From Pseudomonas moorei (lineage in GTDB: Bacteria > Pseudomonadota > Gammaproteobacteria > Pseudomonadales > Pseudomonadaceae), in the NCBI RefSeq assembly GCF_008801475.1, contig NZ_VZPP01000005.1, positions 310,001-374,000 of the forward strand: a stretch of DNA of 64,000 bases, written 5' to 3'. Under the pieces are notes generated by a model. It had not been told where the DNA came from and ran no database searches. It saw only the letters and a list, made by a program, of their open reading frames with translations. Shown here in pieces: positions 46,418 to 57,377 of the stretch. Made by a program: the position numbers and the translations under genes. The stretch's first letter is position 1, and each line of letters starts with the position of its first letter.

Positions 46418-47383
46418 CTATTTGCTCACGCGCTCCTTTCCCAGTCCGACCAGCCGCAGCGCCTTGAGACTTAATTGCTTGAGACCTGGGCGAGGGGGCT
46501 TCGCCGGTTGTAATCCCTGTTGCACTAACCAGTCCTTCCAGCGAATCCGCTCTTCACGTACGACCCAGCCCTCCTGGGTCGCAAAGCTTTCAGCGAGGTA
46601 AAGTCCCCGGGTGCTGGCCGGCAGGAGTTTGTCACGCTTGAGGGTGTACAGTTCGGCAAGTGGTGCACCATCCTTGAGCGGCATCAAGTACAGGTCGGGG
46701 CGTTTACGGTCGAGCCGCGCAATCAGATGATTACCTTCCAGGCGTTCATCGACGTGGAACAGGCTCAGGGATTTTGCTTCCTTGGGTACGTCCAGTCGCA
46801 GGTCGTAGATCAATTGCAGCGACGCAGTCGGCAAATGCACATAGGCTCGCGGACGTTCCAGCAATTGCAGATTGGCGCAACGCACCGGTCGCGCCGAGCC
46901 GGACAAAGGCGTCAGGCGAAATGGCAGGGCCTCGCGATAATGCAGTGCCGAGGAGTAGGGCGCCGGCAGCCAGGTATCATTGAAGCGCCCGCCTAGCCAG
47001 CCTTCCGGGGTCTCCAGCAAACACTCTTCGGCGATCTCTTGAATGGCCGTGTGGAGCGGGATATTCAGTTCATGGGCGGGTACGTACCCGGAAATCAACT
47101 TGAGTACCACATCACCGCGATCTTGCCGACGCTGGCGTACCAGAACCCAATAATCGCGATTCTGCCAATGCAGGGTAAGGCGCACTGACACTCCAAGGTT
47201 CGCCAGCTCCAGCGAAAAGCGCTCGGCCTCCGCCACGCTGACCGGTTTGCGACGTTGCAAGGTCTGCGCGAAGTTCAGAGGCATGCCGACACTCTGGTAG
47301 GTCAGGCCTTCGGGAGTCGCTTCGACGAATAACGGCAGGGTCTTGAAGTTGCTCGGGTTCTTTCTTATGAGCGTACGCGGCAT
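46418..47383 (-). CDS. Conserved Pseudomonas protein of unknown function (PA4993-like)
   Basis: 321 residues (MPRTLIRKNPSNFKTLPLFV), without signal peptide or membrane helix. AIQEIAEECLLETPEGWLGG resembles a degenerate Nudix helix but lacks the full box. Homologues are sometimes labelled as a metal ABC transporter ATPase without visible Walker motifs, and I see none here. AGGAG precedes the ATG. First of a minus-strand group with the reductase and oxidoreductase. Confidence 0.6.
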   Translation of the reverse strand: MPRTLIRKNPSNFKTLPLFVEATPEGLTYQSVGMPLNFAQTLQRRKPVSVAEAERFSLELANLGVSVRLTLHWQNRDYWVLVRQRRQDRGDVVLKLISGYVPAHELNIPLHTAIQEIAEECLLETPEGWLGGRFNDTWLPAPYSSALHYREALPFRLTPLSGSARPVRCANLQLLERPRAYVHLPTASLQLIYDLRLDVPKEAKSLSLFHVDERLEGNHLIARLDRKRPDLYLMPLKDGAPLAELYTLKRDKLLPASTRGLYLAESFATQEGWVVREERIRWKDWLVQQGLQPAKPPRPGLKQLSLKALRLVGLGKERVSK

Positions 47384-47415
47384 GTCGGCTCCTGCTTAAG
47401 GCCGCGTGGGCGGCA

Positions 47416-48228
47416 TCAGTTGCTACGTAGGACCTGGGCAACGGTCGCGACGTTGTGGGCGAGGTGCAGCGGATTGATGGTCCCGACAATAGCACTGGCA
47501 ACACCCGGATGTTCAAACAGCAATTCGAAACTGGCGCGCACCGGGTCCACGCCCGGGCTCAGGCATACGTGACCGCTTGCGAGGGCTTTTTTGACCAGAA
47601 TGGCTTTGCCGTGAGCAGCAGCATAGTCAATGACGGCTTTTTCGCTTTGCTCGTTCAGATTGTAGGTGACCATCGCGCAATCACCTTGCTCCAGGGCCTT
47701 CAAGCCGCCGTCGACGGTTTTGCCGGAAAAGCCGAACCCGCGAATCTTGCCCTCGGCCTTGAGAGCGGCGAGGGTTGCATAGACTTCGCAGTCGTTGAGG
47801 ATTGCCAGGTCATGGCCGTCGGAGTGCACCAGCACCAGGTCGATAAAATCGGTTTCCAGACGCTGCAGGCTACGTTCTACCGAGAACCGGGTGTGCGCGG
47901 CGCTGAAGTCGTGGCGCGACAGGCCGTCGGCAAATTCTTCGCCCACCTTGCTGACAATCACCCAATCCTGACGCTGGCCGCGCAGCAAAGGGCCGAGACG
48001 CTCCTCGCTGCGGCCATAAGCCGGAGCGGTGTCGATCAGGTTGATGCCCAGGTCCCGGGTCAGCTTGAGCAGCATGCGCGCTTCGTCGTCGTCAGGAATC
48101 TGGAAGCCGTTGGGGTATTTCACCCCTTGATCGCGGCCCAGTTTCACCGTACCCAGGCCCAGCGGCGACACCAGCAGGCCGGTGCTGCCCAGGGGGCGAT
48201 GCAGGTCATGCAGGGTGGGTTGGCTCAT
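47416..48228 (-). CDS. Aldo/keto reductase (PA4992-like)
   Basis: 270 residues from the ATG at 48228, with GGAG upstream inside the end of the FAD enzyme gene. TIM-barrel NADPH reductase: catalytic Asp and Tyr in NLIDTAPAYGRSEERLG, Lys in VSKVGEE and His in LVHSDGHD. Substrate unknown. It overlaps the upstream oxidoreductase gene by 4 bases, so the two form an operon. Confidence 0.9.
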   Translation of the reverse strand: MSQPTLHDLHRPLGSTGLLVSPLGLGTVKLGRDQGVKYPNGFQIPDDDEARMLLKLTRDLGINLIDTAPAYGRSEERLGPLLRGQRQDWVIVSKVGEEFADGLSRHDFSAAHTRFSVERSLQRLETDFIDLVLVHSDGHDLAILNDCEVYATLAALKAEGKIRGFGFSGKTVDGGLKALEQGDCAMVTYNLNEQSEKAVIDYAAAHGKAILVKKALASGHVCLSPGVDPVRASFELLFEHPGVASAIVGTINPLHLAHNVATVAQVLRSN

Positions 48229-49400
48229 GGCAGCAGTTGCTCCCACGCCGGAACGCCTATTGGCGGCTTTGGCAATTCAGGTAGTGGCGCCACCGGGCCC
48301 GGTTGAATGCCATCGCGGGCAAGGCTTGCCAGTACCCGGTCGGCAAAGTCCGGCGCCAGCGCCAGCTTGGTAGGCCAGCCCACCAGCAGCCGGCCCTCTT
48401 CGGCGAGAAACGCGTTGTCAGGGCGGGTCAGTCCCGATTGCAGCGGTTCGGCGCGATCCACGCGCAAGGTTGCCCATTGCACGGTGCTCAGGTCGATCCA
48501 TGGCAGCAACTGGCCGAGTTCTTTCTGCGCGGTGGCGATCTGCTCCGCAGGCTCACGGTTGACGCCCTCGGTTTCGGCGATATCACCGCCCAGATACCAG
48601 ACCCATTGGCCATCGGCGGCCGGGTGTGTGGTGACGGTAATGCGCGGCTTGGTGCCACCGCCCAGGCAGTGGGCGTACAGCGGTTTGAGGCTCGGACCCT
48701 TGGCGATGATCATGTGCAAGGGCCGCCGCTGCATGGCAGGCTGGCTCAGGCCCAGCACTTCGAGCAGGGCTGCGGTCCCGGCGCCGGCGCTCAGGACAAT
48801 GCGTTGGGCGCGGATCTCGCGCTCGTCCACCTTCAGGCCAACCAACACACCCGCTTCAAGCAGCGGCTCGATCTTCTGGCCGGCGAGCAAGCCATCGCCC
48901 GCCAGATCAGCCAGGCGCTGGATCAAGCTCGGCACATCGATCACCAGTTCCGCCAGGCGATAGACTTTGCCCTTGAAGCGCTTGTCCTGAAGGGCGGGTG
49001 GCAGTTGGTCGCCCCTGACCTGATCGACACGACCGCGCACGGCTTTGCTGGCGAAGAAGCTGGTGAGGTTGCCGGCGATCGTGCCCGGAGACCACAGGTA
49101 GTGCGCTTCGGACAGCAGGCGCACGCCGGACAAGTCCAGTTCGCCGTCGCCGGCCAGAGCCTCACGCCAGCGGCGCGGCATGTCGGCGATGGCTTCCGAA
49201 GCACCGGTCAGCGCGCCATGCAGTGCGTACTTGGCGCCGCCGTGGATGATGCCCTGGGACTTCACGCTTTGCCCGCCACCGAGACTGGCGCTTTCCACCA
49301 GTACGGTCGAAAAACCCTGGCGGCGCAGGCGCGCATTCAGCCAGAGGCCGGCGACACCGGCGCCGACAATCAGAACGTCGGTGGAAATAACGGATGGCAT
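48225..49400 (-). CDS. FAD-dependent oxidoreductase (DAO family, PA4991-like)
   Basis: 391 residues. The N-terminal dinucleotide fold DVLIVGAGVAGLWLNARL binds FAD; GGGQSVKSQGIIHGGAKYAL and a C-terminal LVGWPTKLALAPDFADRVL segment fit the glycine-oxidase-like DAO family. Substrate unknown. GAGGT lies upstream of the ATG. Start of the operon with the aldo/keto reductase. Confidence 0.88.
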   Translation of the reverse strand: MPSVISTDVLIVGAGVAGLWLNARLRRQGFSTVLVESASLGGGQSVKSQGIIHGGAKYALHGALTGASEAIADMPRRWREALAGDGELDLSGVRLLSEAHYLWSPGTIAGNLTSFFASKAVRGRVDQVRGDQLPPALQDKRFKGKVYRLAELVIDVPSLIQRLADLAGDGLLAGQKIEPLLEAGVLVGLKVDEREIRAQRIVLSAGAGTAALLEVLGLSQPAMQRRPLHMIIAKGPSLKPLYAHCLGGGTKPRITVTTHPAADGQWVWYLGGDIAETEGVNREPAEQIATAQKELGQLLPWIDLSTVQWATLRVDRAEPLQSGLTRPDNAFLAEEGRLLVGWPTKLALAPDFADRVLASLARDGIQPGPVAPLPELPKPPIGVPAWEQLLP

Positions 49401-49469
49401 GCGGCGACCTCAGTGTTCAAGACGAGGGCGCAGTATACAGGCTCAAAGATTGGAGGGGCTGATGCACCT

Positions 49470-49495
49470 GTGTGGGAGCTTGCTCGCTCCCACTG
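49470..49495. repeat. Single REP palindrome
   Basis: GTGGGAGC and GCTCCCAC flank a short loop, between the SMR gene's stop and the oxidoreductase start. Confidence 0.75.
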
Positions 49496-49512
49496 TGGAT
49501 TGTGCGCGGATT

Positions 49513-49845
49513 TTAATGCCCGGCAGTCTTGGAGAAGAGCTGGATGACAACAACGCCCAATACGATCAATGCCATCCCCAGCATCGCCGGCACATCCAGC
49601 TTCTGCCCATAGATAAACAGCGCCGCCACGCTGACCATCACGATCCCCATGCCGGCCCAGACCGCGTACGCGACACCCACCGGCACGCTACGGACCACCA
49701 GGGTCAGCATCCAGAAGGCAATTCCGTAACCGACGATCACCAGCAACAGTGGCAATGGGGTGCTGATGCCTTTGACCGCTTTCATCGAAACGGTGGCAAT
49801 CACTTCGGCGCAGATGGCAATGGCCAGGTAGTAGTAAGCGGTCAT
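49513..49845 (-). CDS. Small multidrug resistance (SMR) efflux protein
   Basis: 110 residues with four membrane helices. MTAYYYLAIAICAEVIATVS has the essential Glu14 of EmrE-type proton-coupled drug exporters. VAYAVWAGMGIVMVS is the conserved second signature. GAGGA precedes the ATG. Divergent from the LysR gene, which may regulate it. Substrates are probably quaternary cations (family knowledge). Confidence 0.93.
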   Translation of the reverse strand: MTAYYYLAIAICAEVIATVSMKAVKGISTPLPLLLVIVGYGIAFWMLTLVVRSVPVGVAYAVWAGMGIVMVSVAALFIYGQKLDVPAMLGMALIVLGVVVIQLFSKTAGH

Positions 49846-49947
49846 GGGTCGATCCTCGTATGAAGTGTTGCTTTGTGAGGTGGCATTCTAGAGATTCGTC
49901 AGATGCGGTAAAGTCATTACCTATCTGCTGTGGAGATGGGTTGAAGC

Positions 49948-50868
49948 ATGAGCATGCAATGGAATCTGGAGCAGCTGCGTTTGTTCGTGAGCGTAGCGGA
50001 GCAACGTTCGTTTTCTGCCGTGGCCCGGGATCAGCGCAAGGCGCAGTCGGCGGTCAGCAGTTCGATCGCGTTGCTGGAGGAAGACCTGGGCGTCAGCCTG
50101 TTCGACCGCAGCAGTGGCCGACAGCCCAAACTCACCGAAGCCGGCAATGCCTTGCTGGAAGAAGCGCGGGAAGTGTTGCGTCAGTGTGAGCGCCTCAATG
50201 GCCGGGCACTGGCGATGATGCGTGGGCAGGAGGCGCGTCTGCGGCTGGCTCAGGATGAGGCCATGCCTTATCAGCCGGTCATCGAAAGCTTCGAAGCGCT
50301 GGCTGAGCGCTTTCCCAGTCTGGAAGTGCAATTGACCAGTGCGGCCCAGGGCGAGGTGGCGCGCAAATTGGTGGAGCGTCGCGCCGATCTGGGCTTGTTG
50401 TTCTTTCACGACCAGATCCCCGAAGCGCTGGAACGCCGAGTGCTCGGTAGCGTGGAAATGGTCACCGTATGCGGCGTCGACCATCCGCTGGCGAAGCAGG
50501 CCCAGGTTGATTGCCAGGCGCTGGCACAGCATCGCCAATTGCTGATGTCGACTCAGTCCAGCGTCTACCCCGGCAGTGAGCCGGCCAGCCCGCAAGTCTG
50601 GCGGGCCGACAGTTTTTACGTGATGGCTGAATGGCTGGTGCGTGGCCTCGGCTGGGCCTGGTTGCCGCGCCACGTGGTGCAGTACCCGACCTATCAGGGG
50701 CAAATGGTCGAGTTGAGCAGCGAGTGGACCCCGCCGGCGCTGGTGGTGGAACTGGTCTGGCGCCGCGATGAACCCCTCGGACCGGCGGCGCGCTGGCTGG
50801 CGGAACGTTTTGCCGTGCACTTGCAGGCGATCGGCGAAAAACCCGATAAACTCCGCCGCCATGAATAG
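49948..50868 (+). CDS. LysR family transcriptional regulator
   Basis: 306 residues. The N-terminal winged HTH (LEQLRLFVSVAEQRSFSAVA, then SAVSSSIALLEEDLGVSLFD) is followed by an effector-binding domain from about 90. Divergently transcribed from the SMR gene, the usual layout for a LysR regulator and target; PA4989 equivalent by position. Its last 8 bases overlap waaA. Confidence 0.93.
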   Translation: MSMQWNLEQLRLFVSVAEQRSFSAVARDQRKAQSAVSSSIALLEEDLGVSLFDRSSGRQPKLTEAGNALLEEAREVLRQCERLNGRALAMMRGQEARLRLAQDEAMPYQPVIESFEALAERFPSLEVQLTSAAQGEVARKLVERRADLGLLFFHDQIPEALERRVLGSVEMVTVCGVDHPLAKQAQVDCQALAQHRQLLMSTQSSVYPGSEPASPQVWRADSFYVMAEWLVRGLGWAWLPRHVVQYPTYQGQMVELSSEWTPPALVVELVWRRDEPLGPAARWLAERFAVHLQAIGEKPDKLRRHE

Positions 50869-52141
50869 AACTCTGTATACCGCGCTGTTTTATCTGGGGC
50901 TGCCAGTGGTAGCGATTCGGCTATGGCTGCGTGCGCGCAAGGCGCCAGCCTATGCCAAACGCATCGGTGAGCGATTCTCCTATGGGATGCCGACGATGCA
51001 GCCGGGTGGCCTCTGGGTGCATTCGGTGTCTGTGGGCGAGAGCATTGCCGCCGCGCCGATGATTCGCGCGCTGCTGCAGCGTTATCCACAACTGCCGATG
51101 ACCGTCACCTGCATGACCCCTACCGGCTCGGAGCGCATCCAGGCGATGTTTGCCAATGAGCCGCGCATCCAGCACTGCTATTTGCCCTATGACTTGCCGT
51201 GCGCCGCCCGGCGCTTCCTTGATCGGGTCCAGCCAAGACTGGCGGTGATCATGGAGACAGAACTGTGGCCCAACCATATCCATGAATGCGCCAAACGCGG
51301 TATTCCCGTGGCGTTGGCCAATGCACGCCTGTCTGAGCGCTCGGCGAAAGGCTATGGCCGCTTTGCCAGACTGACCGGCCCGATGCTTGCCGAAATGAGC
51401 CTGTTCGCGGTGCAGACCGAAGCCGAGGCCCAGCGTTTCCGCGATCTGGGGGCTAGGGCGCAGACCGTTGAAGTCACCGGCTCAATCAAGTTCGACCTGA
51501 CCATCGACCCGCAACTGTTACAGCGCGCTGCCGAACTGCGCGCTCAATGGCAGGCGCAGGAGCGCCCGGTGTGGATCGCGGCGAGTACCCACGAGGGTGA
51601 AGACGAGGTGGTGCTGGCGGCCCATCGTCAGTTGCTCGCGAGCCATCCCGACGCTTTGCTGATTCTGGTGCCGCGCCATCCCGAGCGTTTCAACGCGGTG
51701 TTCGAGTTGTGCCGACAGCAGGGATTTGCCACGGTCCGCCGCTCCACGGGCGAGCCGATCACCGCCGCGACGTCGGTGTTGCTGGGCGACACCATGGGCG
51801 AGTTGCTGTTTCTCTATGCCTTGGCCGACAGTGCCTTTGTCGGTGGCAGCCTGGTGCCCAGTGGCGGGCACAACCTGCTGGAACCGGCGGCGCTGGCCAA
51901 GCCAGTGTTGAGTGGTCCGCACCTGTTCAACTTCCTCGACATCGCCGCGCAGTTACGCAGTGCCGGGGCGTTGCAGGAAGTGGAGGATGCCGAAGGCTTG
52001 GCGCTGGCGGTGCAGCGTCTGTTCGAATTGCCCAGGGATGCGCAGCGGATGGCGGAGGCGGGGTTGAAGGTGATGCGCACCAATCAGGGCGCATTGCAGC
52101 GGTTGCTGGATGGGTTGGGGCGGTTGATCGAGCGATCCTGA
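50861..52141 (+). CDS. waaA: Kdo transferase WaaA
   Basis: Adds Kdo residues from CMP-Kdo to lipid IVA, the first core step (GT30), at the inner membrane. 426 residues from the ATG at 50861. An N-terminal membrane anchor (TLYTALFYLGLPVVAIRLWL) precedes VHSVSVGESIAAAPMIRALL, whose glutamate is the family catalytic base. The C-terminal donor half has SGGHNLLEPAALAKPVLSGP. Overlaps the LysR stop by 8 bases. Confidence 0.96.
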   Translation: MNRTLYTALFYLGLPVVAIRLWLRARKAPAYAKRIGERFSYGMPTMQPGGLWVHSVSVGESIAAAPMIRALLQRYPQLPMTVTCMTPTGSERIQAMFANEPRIQHCYLPYDLPCAARRFLDRVQPRLAVIMETELWPNHIHECAKRGIPVALANARLSERSAKGYGRFARLTGPMLAEMSLFAVQTEAEAQRFRDLGARAQTVEVTGSIKFDLTIDPQLLQRAAELRAQWQAQERPVWIAASTHEGEDEVVLAAHRQLLASHPDALLILVPRHPERFNAVFELCRQQGFATVRRSTGEPITAATSVLLGDTMGELLFLYALADSAFVGGSLVPSGGHNLLEPAALAKPVLSGPHLFNFLDIAAQLRSAGALQEVEDAEGLALAVQRLFELPRDAQRMAEAGLKVMRTNQGALQRLLDGLGRLIERS

Positions 52142-52158
52142 GACTGCCAATGATCCAG

Positions 52159-52188
52159 TGTGGCGAGGGAACAAGCTCCCTCTCCACA
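52159..52188. repeat. Single REP between convergent waaA and tolC
   Basis: TGTGGCGAGGGA and TCCCTCTCCACA form an imperfect palindrome in the short gap between the two stops. It could act in place of a terminator. Confidence 0.75.
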
Positions 52189-52200
52189 GTTCAACCAATC

Positions 52201-53637
52201 TTACTGACCCGGTCTTGCCTTCAACTGCTCAGCCGCAGCCTTGGCCAGATCCGGCGGCAAGAAGTCCTTGTCCGGGTTGTAGTCAGGCTTGAGCCAGCGT
52301 GCCAGATCCTGCAAATCCCCCGGGTTCAATGTGCCGGCCTGTTGCTTGAGGCGCAGGTTGTCGAGGATGTAGTCGTAGCGGGTGTTGTTGTAGTCGCGCA
52401 CTGAAGTGTAGAGCGAGCGCTGCGCATCCAGCACGTCAACGATGTTGCGCGTCCCCACCTGATAACCGATTTCGGTCGCTTCCACTGCACTCTGGTTGGA
52501 GATGATCGACTGCTTGCGCGCCTGCACCTGTTCGACGTCGGTATTCACCGCGCGGTGCAGGTCTCGGGTATTTTCGACGATTTGCCGGCGCAGGGATTCG
52601 CGTTGCTGCTCGGTCTGATCCAGTTGCGCATAAGACTGGCGCACCTGGGAGTTGATCAGGCCACCACTGTAGATCGGAATGTTCAGCTGCAGGCCCACTG
52701 AAGTTTGCTCGACGTTGCCACCGTAGGGTTGGGGGAAGCCGTTCGGGTTGCTGAAGCCCAGGGCATCGTTATCGCCTTTTTCATATTTCGCCACGGCGTC
52801 GAGGGTGGGTGCGTGGCCGGCCTTTCGCTGCTTGAGGGTTTGCTCGGCAGCACTGACGGCGTAGTTGCTGGCCAACAGATTGAGGTTCTGCCTGGCGGCC
52901 GTTTCGACCCAGGCCTTGGCATCGTTCGGCGTTGGCGGCAGGATCGGCAGGTTGTGGCTGATGCCCTGGATCGAGTTGTACTGACGGTTGGTCAGGGTGA
53001 TCAGTGCTTCGAACGCATCATCCACCTGGCGCTGCGCAACGATTCGGTTGGCGCGCGCCGTGTCGTAGCTGGCTTGTGAATTGAGCACGTCTGTCTTGTC
53101 CGAGAGGCCGACATCGAAGCGCTCATTGGACTGATCGAGCTGGCGTTTGAACGCGGCTTCCTCGGCCTTGGTCGAGGCCAGGTTGTCCTGGCTGCGCAAT
53201 ACATTGAAATAGCTGTTGGCGGTTTGCAGGATCAGGTTTTGCTCGGTCGCCGAGAGTTGCAGCGCGGCCTGTTCATTGACGTCCTTGGCGGCCTGGAACT
53301 GGAACCAGCGATCGGCACGGAACAACGGCTGTGCCAGGGTGGCCTGGTACGAATGAGCATCGCGGTTGACGGTACTCGACGGCTGATCGAGCGAGGTGCG
53401 CACGCTGGACACTTGCGCGCCACCCGAGAGATTGGGCAGCAGTCCGGCGCGGGCCTGGGGCACGACTTCCTTCTGGGCTCCGTATTGGGCGACGGCGGCG
53501 GCGAGGTCGGCGTTGTTGTTCACCGCTTCCTGGTAGACGCTGACCAGATCGGTTTTGTTGGATAAGGGCGCTTCTGCCCAGGCCATTCCATTGGACGCAC
53601 AAGACACGGCCAGGGCCAGTGAGAGTTTGCGCAGCAT
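52201..53637 (-). CDS. tolC: TolC-family outer membrane channel (OpmH-like)
   Basis: 478 residues with a signal peptide (MLRKLSLALAVSCASNGMAWA, cleavage near 21). Two TolC-type repeats follow with long helices rich in Gln/Asn/Ala (ALQLSATEQNLILQTANSYF) and the second-repeat VQARKQSIISNQSAVEATEI. This forms the trimeric exit duct for type I secretion or efflux. Next to thiC as in P. aeruginosa, where PA4974 (OpmH) has this place. Confidence 0.9.
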   Translation of the reverse strand: MLRKLSLALAVSCASNGMAWAEAPLSNKTDLVSVYQEAVNNNADLAAAVAQYGAQKEVVPQARAGLLPNLSGGAQVSSVRTSLDQPSSTVNRDAHSYQATLAQPLFRADRWFQFQAAKDVNEQAALQLSATEQNLILQTANSYFNVLRSQDNLASTKAEEAAFKRQLDQSNERFDVGLSDKTDVLNSQASYDTARANRIVAQRQVDDAFEALITLTNRQYNSIQGISHNLPILPPTPNDAKAWVETAARQNLNLLASNYAVSAAEQTLKQRKAGHAPTLDAVAKYEKGDNDALGFSNPNGFPQPYGGNVEQTSVGLQLNIPIYSGGLINSQVRQSYAQLDQTEQQRESLRRQIVENTRDLHRAVNTDVEQVQARKQSIISNQSAVEATEIGYQVGTRNIVDVLDAQRSLYTSVRDYNNTRYDYILDNLRLKQQAGTLNPGDLQDLARWLKPDYNPDKDFLPPDLAKAAAEQLKARPGQ

Positions 53638-53835
53638 AGGCGTTCCCTAGAATTAATATTACACAAGTAATTTGAGCGCCAAGGCTAAGGCGCGACACGT
53701 GCAGCGTCAATGCGCGCGACGGCGTAGCGAGTGTAGTTGCGCATCAGGGCGCCAACAATCCTGCAATTGCGCCATTCATCATGGTTATTGCCTCAGTGTT
53801 GGCGTTCTTTGCCAGTTGTGTCTAGACTGATTGGG

Positions 53836-53928
53836 TTCTTGTCGGGGTGCCTTGCTATGAGGCTGAGATCGAATAATTTCGGATCCCGTTGAACCTGATC
53901 AGGTTAGCGCCTGCGTAGGGAACAAGAT
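53836..53928 (+). promoter_or_regulatory. TPP riboswitch (THI element) upstream of thiC
   Basis: The conserved THI-box pieces appear in order: TTCTTGTCGGGGTGCC at the 5' side, GGCTGAGATC near 53861, and CCTGATCAGGTTAGCGCCTG through GTAGGGAACAAGA closing the P1 stem (TTCTTGT pairs with ACAAGA). The 170-base stretch between it and thiC lacks a clear terminator with a T run, so control of translation is likely. A CCCGG/CCGGG pair follows the aptamer. Confidence 0.95.
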
Positions 53929-54003
53929 TTCTCGTCACCCGGCGAGTCCTCTTGTGCTTCGTCCGGGATGTTGTTCGACAATCGAACACCCCTCGAGCAC
54001 TGA

Positions 54004-55992
<1,989 letters not shown>

Positions 55993-56009
55993 TTCAGCCC
56001 TGATAACCC

Positions 56010-56041
56010 TTGTGGCGAGGGAGCAAGCTCCCTCGCCACAA
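56010..56041. repeat. Perfect REP palindrome
   Basis: TTGTGGCGAGGGAGC and GCTCCCTCGCCACAA form a perfect 15-bp stem 18 bases after thiC, before the transporter gene. Confidence 0.85.
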
Positions 56042-56084
56042 GGGGTGGTTTACACAACAACAATGTCCCTCCGAGATAACACCC

Positions 56085-57377
56085 TTGAGCATTCAACCCA
56101 GCACTTACTCCCCCGATATCGCGGTACCGTCTGACAGGCGTGTGTTCGGCGGCCGTGATCTGTTTTCCCTGTGGTTCTCCCTCGGCATCGGCCTGATGGT
56201 GTTGCAGACCGGCGCACTGTTGGCGCCAGGCCTGGGGCTGTCCGGCTCGTTGCTGGCGATTTTTCTTGGCACGCTGGTTGGCGTTCTGCTGCTGGCCGCC
56301 GTTGGCGTGATCGGTAGCGATACCGGCCTGTCGTCGATGGCTGCGCTCAAACTCAGCCTCGGTAGCAAAGGCGCGAGCCTGCCGGCGGTGCTGAACCTGC
56401 TGCAACTGATCGGTTGGGGCGCGTTCGAAATCATCGTCATGCGCGATGCCGCCAGCCTGTTGGGCGCGCGTGCCTTCAGCGAAGGCAGTCTGCTGTCCAG
56501 TCCGATGCTGTGGACGCTGGTCTTCGGCGCACTGGCGACCTTGCTGGCGGTCAGCGGTCCGTTGACGTTCGTGCGCAAGATCCTGCGCAAGTGGGGCATC
56601 TGGCTGCTGTTGGCCGCGTGCACCTGGCTGACCTGGAACCTGTTCGCCAAGGCTGATCTGGCGGGCTTGTGGGCGCAGGCCGGTGACGGTTCGATGCCGT
56701 TTGCCGTGGGCTTCGACATCGCGATTGCCATGCCGCTGTCGTGGCTGCCGCTGATTGCCGATTACTCGCGTTTCGGCAAGCGGGCGAAAAATGTATTCGG
56801 TGGCACCGCGATCGGTTTCTTTATCGGCAACTTCTGGCTGATGAGCCTGGGCGTGGCCTACACCCTGGCGTTCGCGCCGAGCGGTGAGGTCAATGCCTTG
56901 CTGTTGGCCCTGGCGGGTGCCGGTCTGGGTATTCCGTTGCTGCTGATTCTGCTGGATGAATCGGAAAACGCCTTCGCCGACATTCACTCGGCGGCGGTGT
57001 CCAGCGGGATTCTGTTGCGCTGGAAGGTCGAGCACCTGGCGTTGGCCATTGGCGTGGTCTGCACCCTGATCGCCCTGCTGGCGCCATTGGCCCAGTACCA
57101 AAACTTCCTGCTATTGATCGGTTCTGTGTTTGCCCCGCTGTTCGGCGTGGTGCTGGTGGATCACTTCATCCTGCGTAAACGCAGTGGCCAGGTGGCGTCA
57201 GCCGCATTGCGCTGGCCGGCGCTGTTGGCCTGGCTGGGCGGGATCAGCACCTACCATCTGCTGGCCAATCTGTATCCGGACATCGGTGCAACCCTGCCGG
57301 CGCTGGTGCTGGCAGGGCTGTTGCAACTCGTGCTGGGCCGGGCTTTCAGTTACGGCCGGGAAACAGCTCGGGCTTGA
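56085..57377 (+). CDS. cytX: CytX-type hydroxymethylpyrimidine/cytosine permease
   Basis: 430 residues with about 12 helices, NCS1 family. The start is taken as a TTG at 56085 (MSIQPSTYSPDIAVPSDRR); a longer frame from 56010 would encode the REP palindrome and is rejected. SLWFSLGIGLMVLQTGALLA and PLSWLPLIADYSRFGKRAKN are NCS1/CytX-like segments. Just after thiC it probably imports HMP, the pyrimidine that ThiC otherwise makes. The last 32 bases overlap the convergent RsiV-like gene. Confidence 0.82.
   Translation: MSIQPSTYSPDIAVPSDRRVFGGRDLFSLWFSLGIGLMVLQTGALLAPGLGLSGSLLAIFLGTLVGVLLLAAVGVIGSDTGLSSMAALKLSLGSKGASLPAVLNLLQLIGWGAFEIIVMRDAASLLGARAFSEGSLLSSPMLWTLVFGALATLLAVSGPLTFVRKILRKWGIWLLLAACTWLTWNLFAKADLAGLWAQAGDGSMPFAVGFDIAIAMPLSWLPLIADYSRFGKRAKNVFGGTAIGFFIGNFWLMSLGVAYTLAFAPSGEVNALLLALAGAGLGIPLLLILLDESENAFADIHSAAVSSGILLRWKVEHLALAIGVVCTLIALLAPLAQYQNFLLLIGSVFAPLFGVVLVDHFILRKRSGQVASAALRWPALLAWLGGISTYHLLANLYPDIGATLPALVLAGLLQLVLGRAFSYGRETARA

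Noticed and set aside
56010..56084. N-terminal extension of the CytX frame
   Set aside because: It would translate a perfect REP palindrome; the family-like N-terminus starts at the TTG at 56085.
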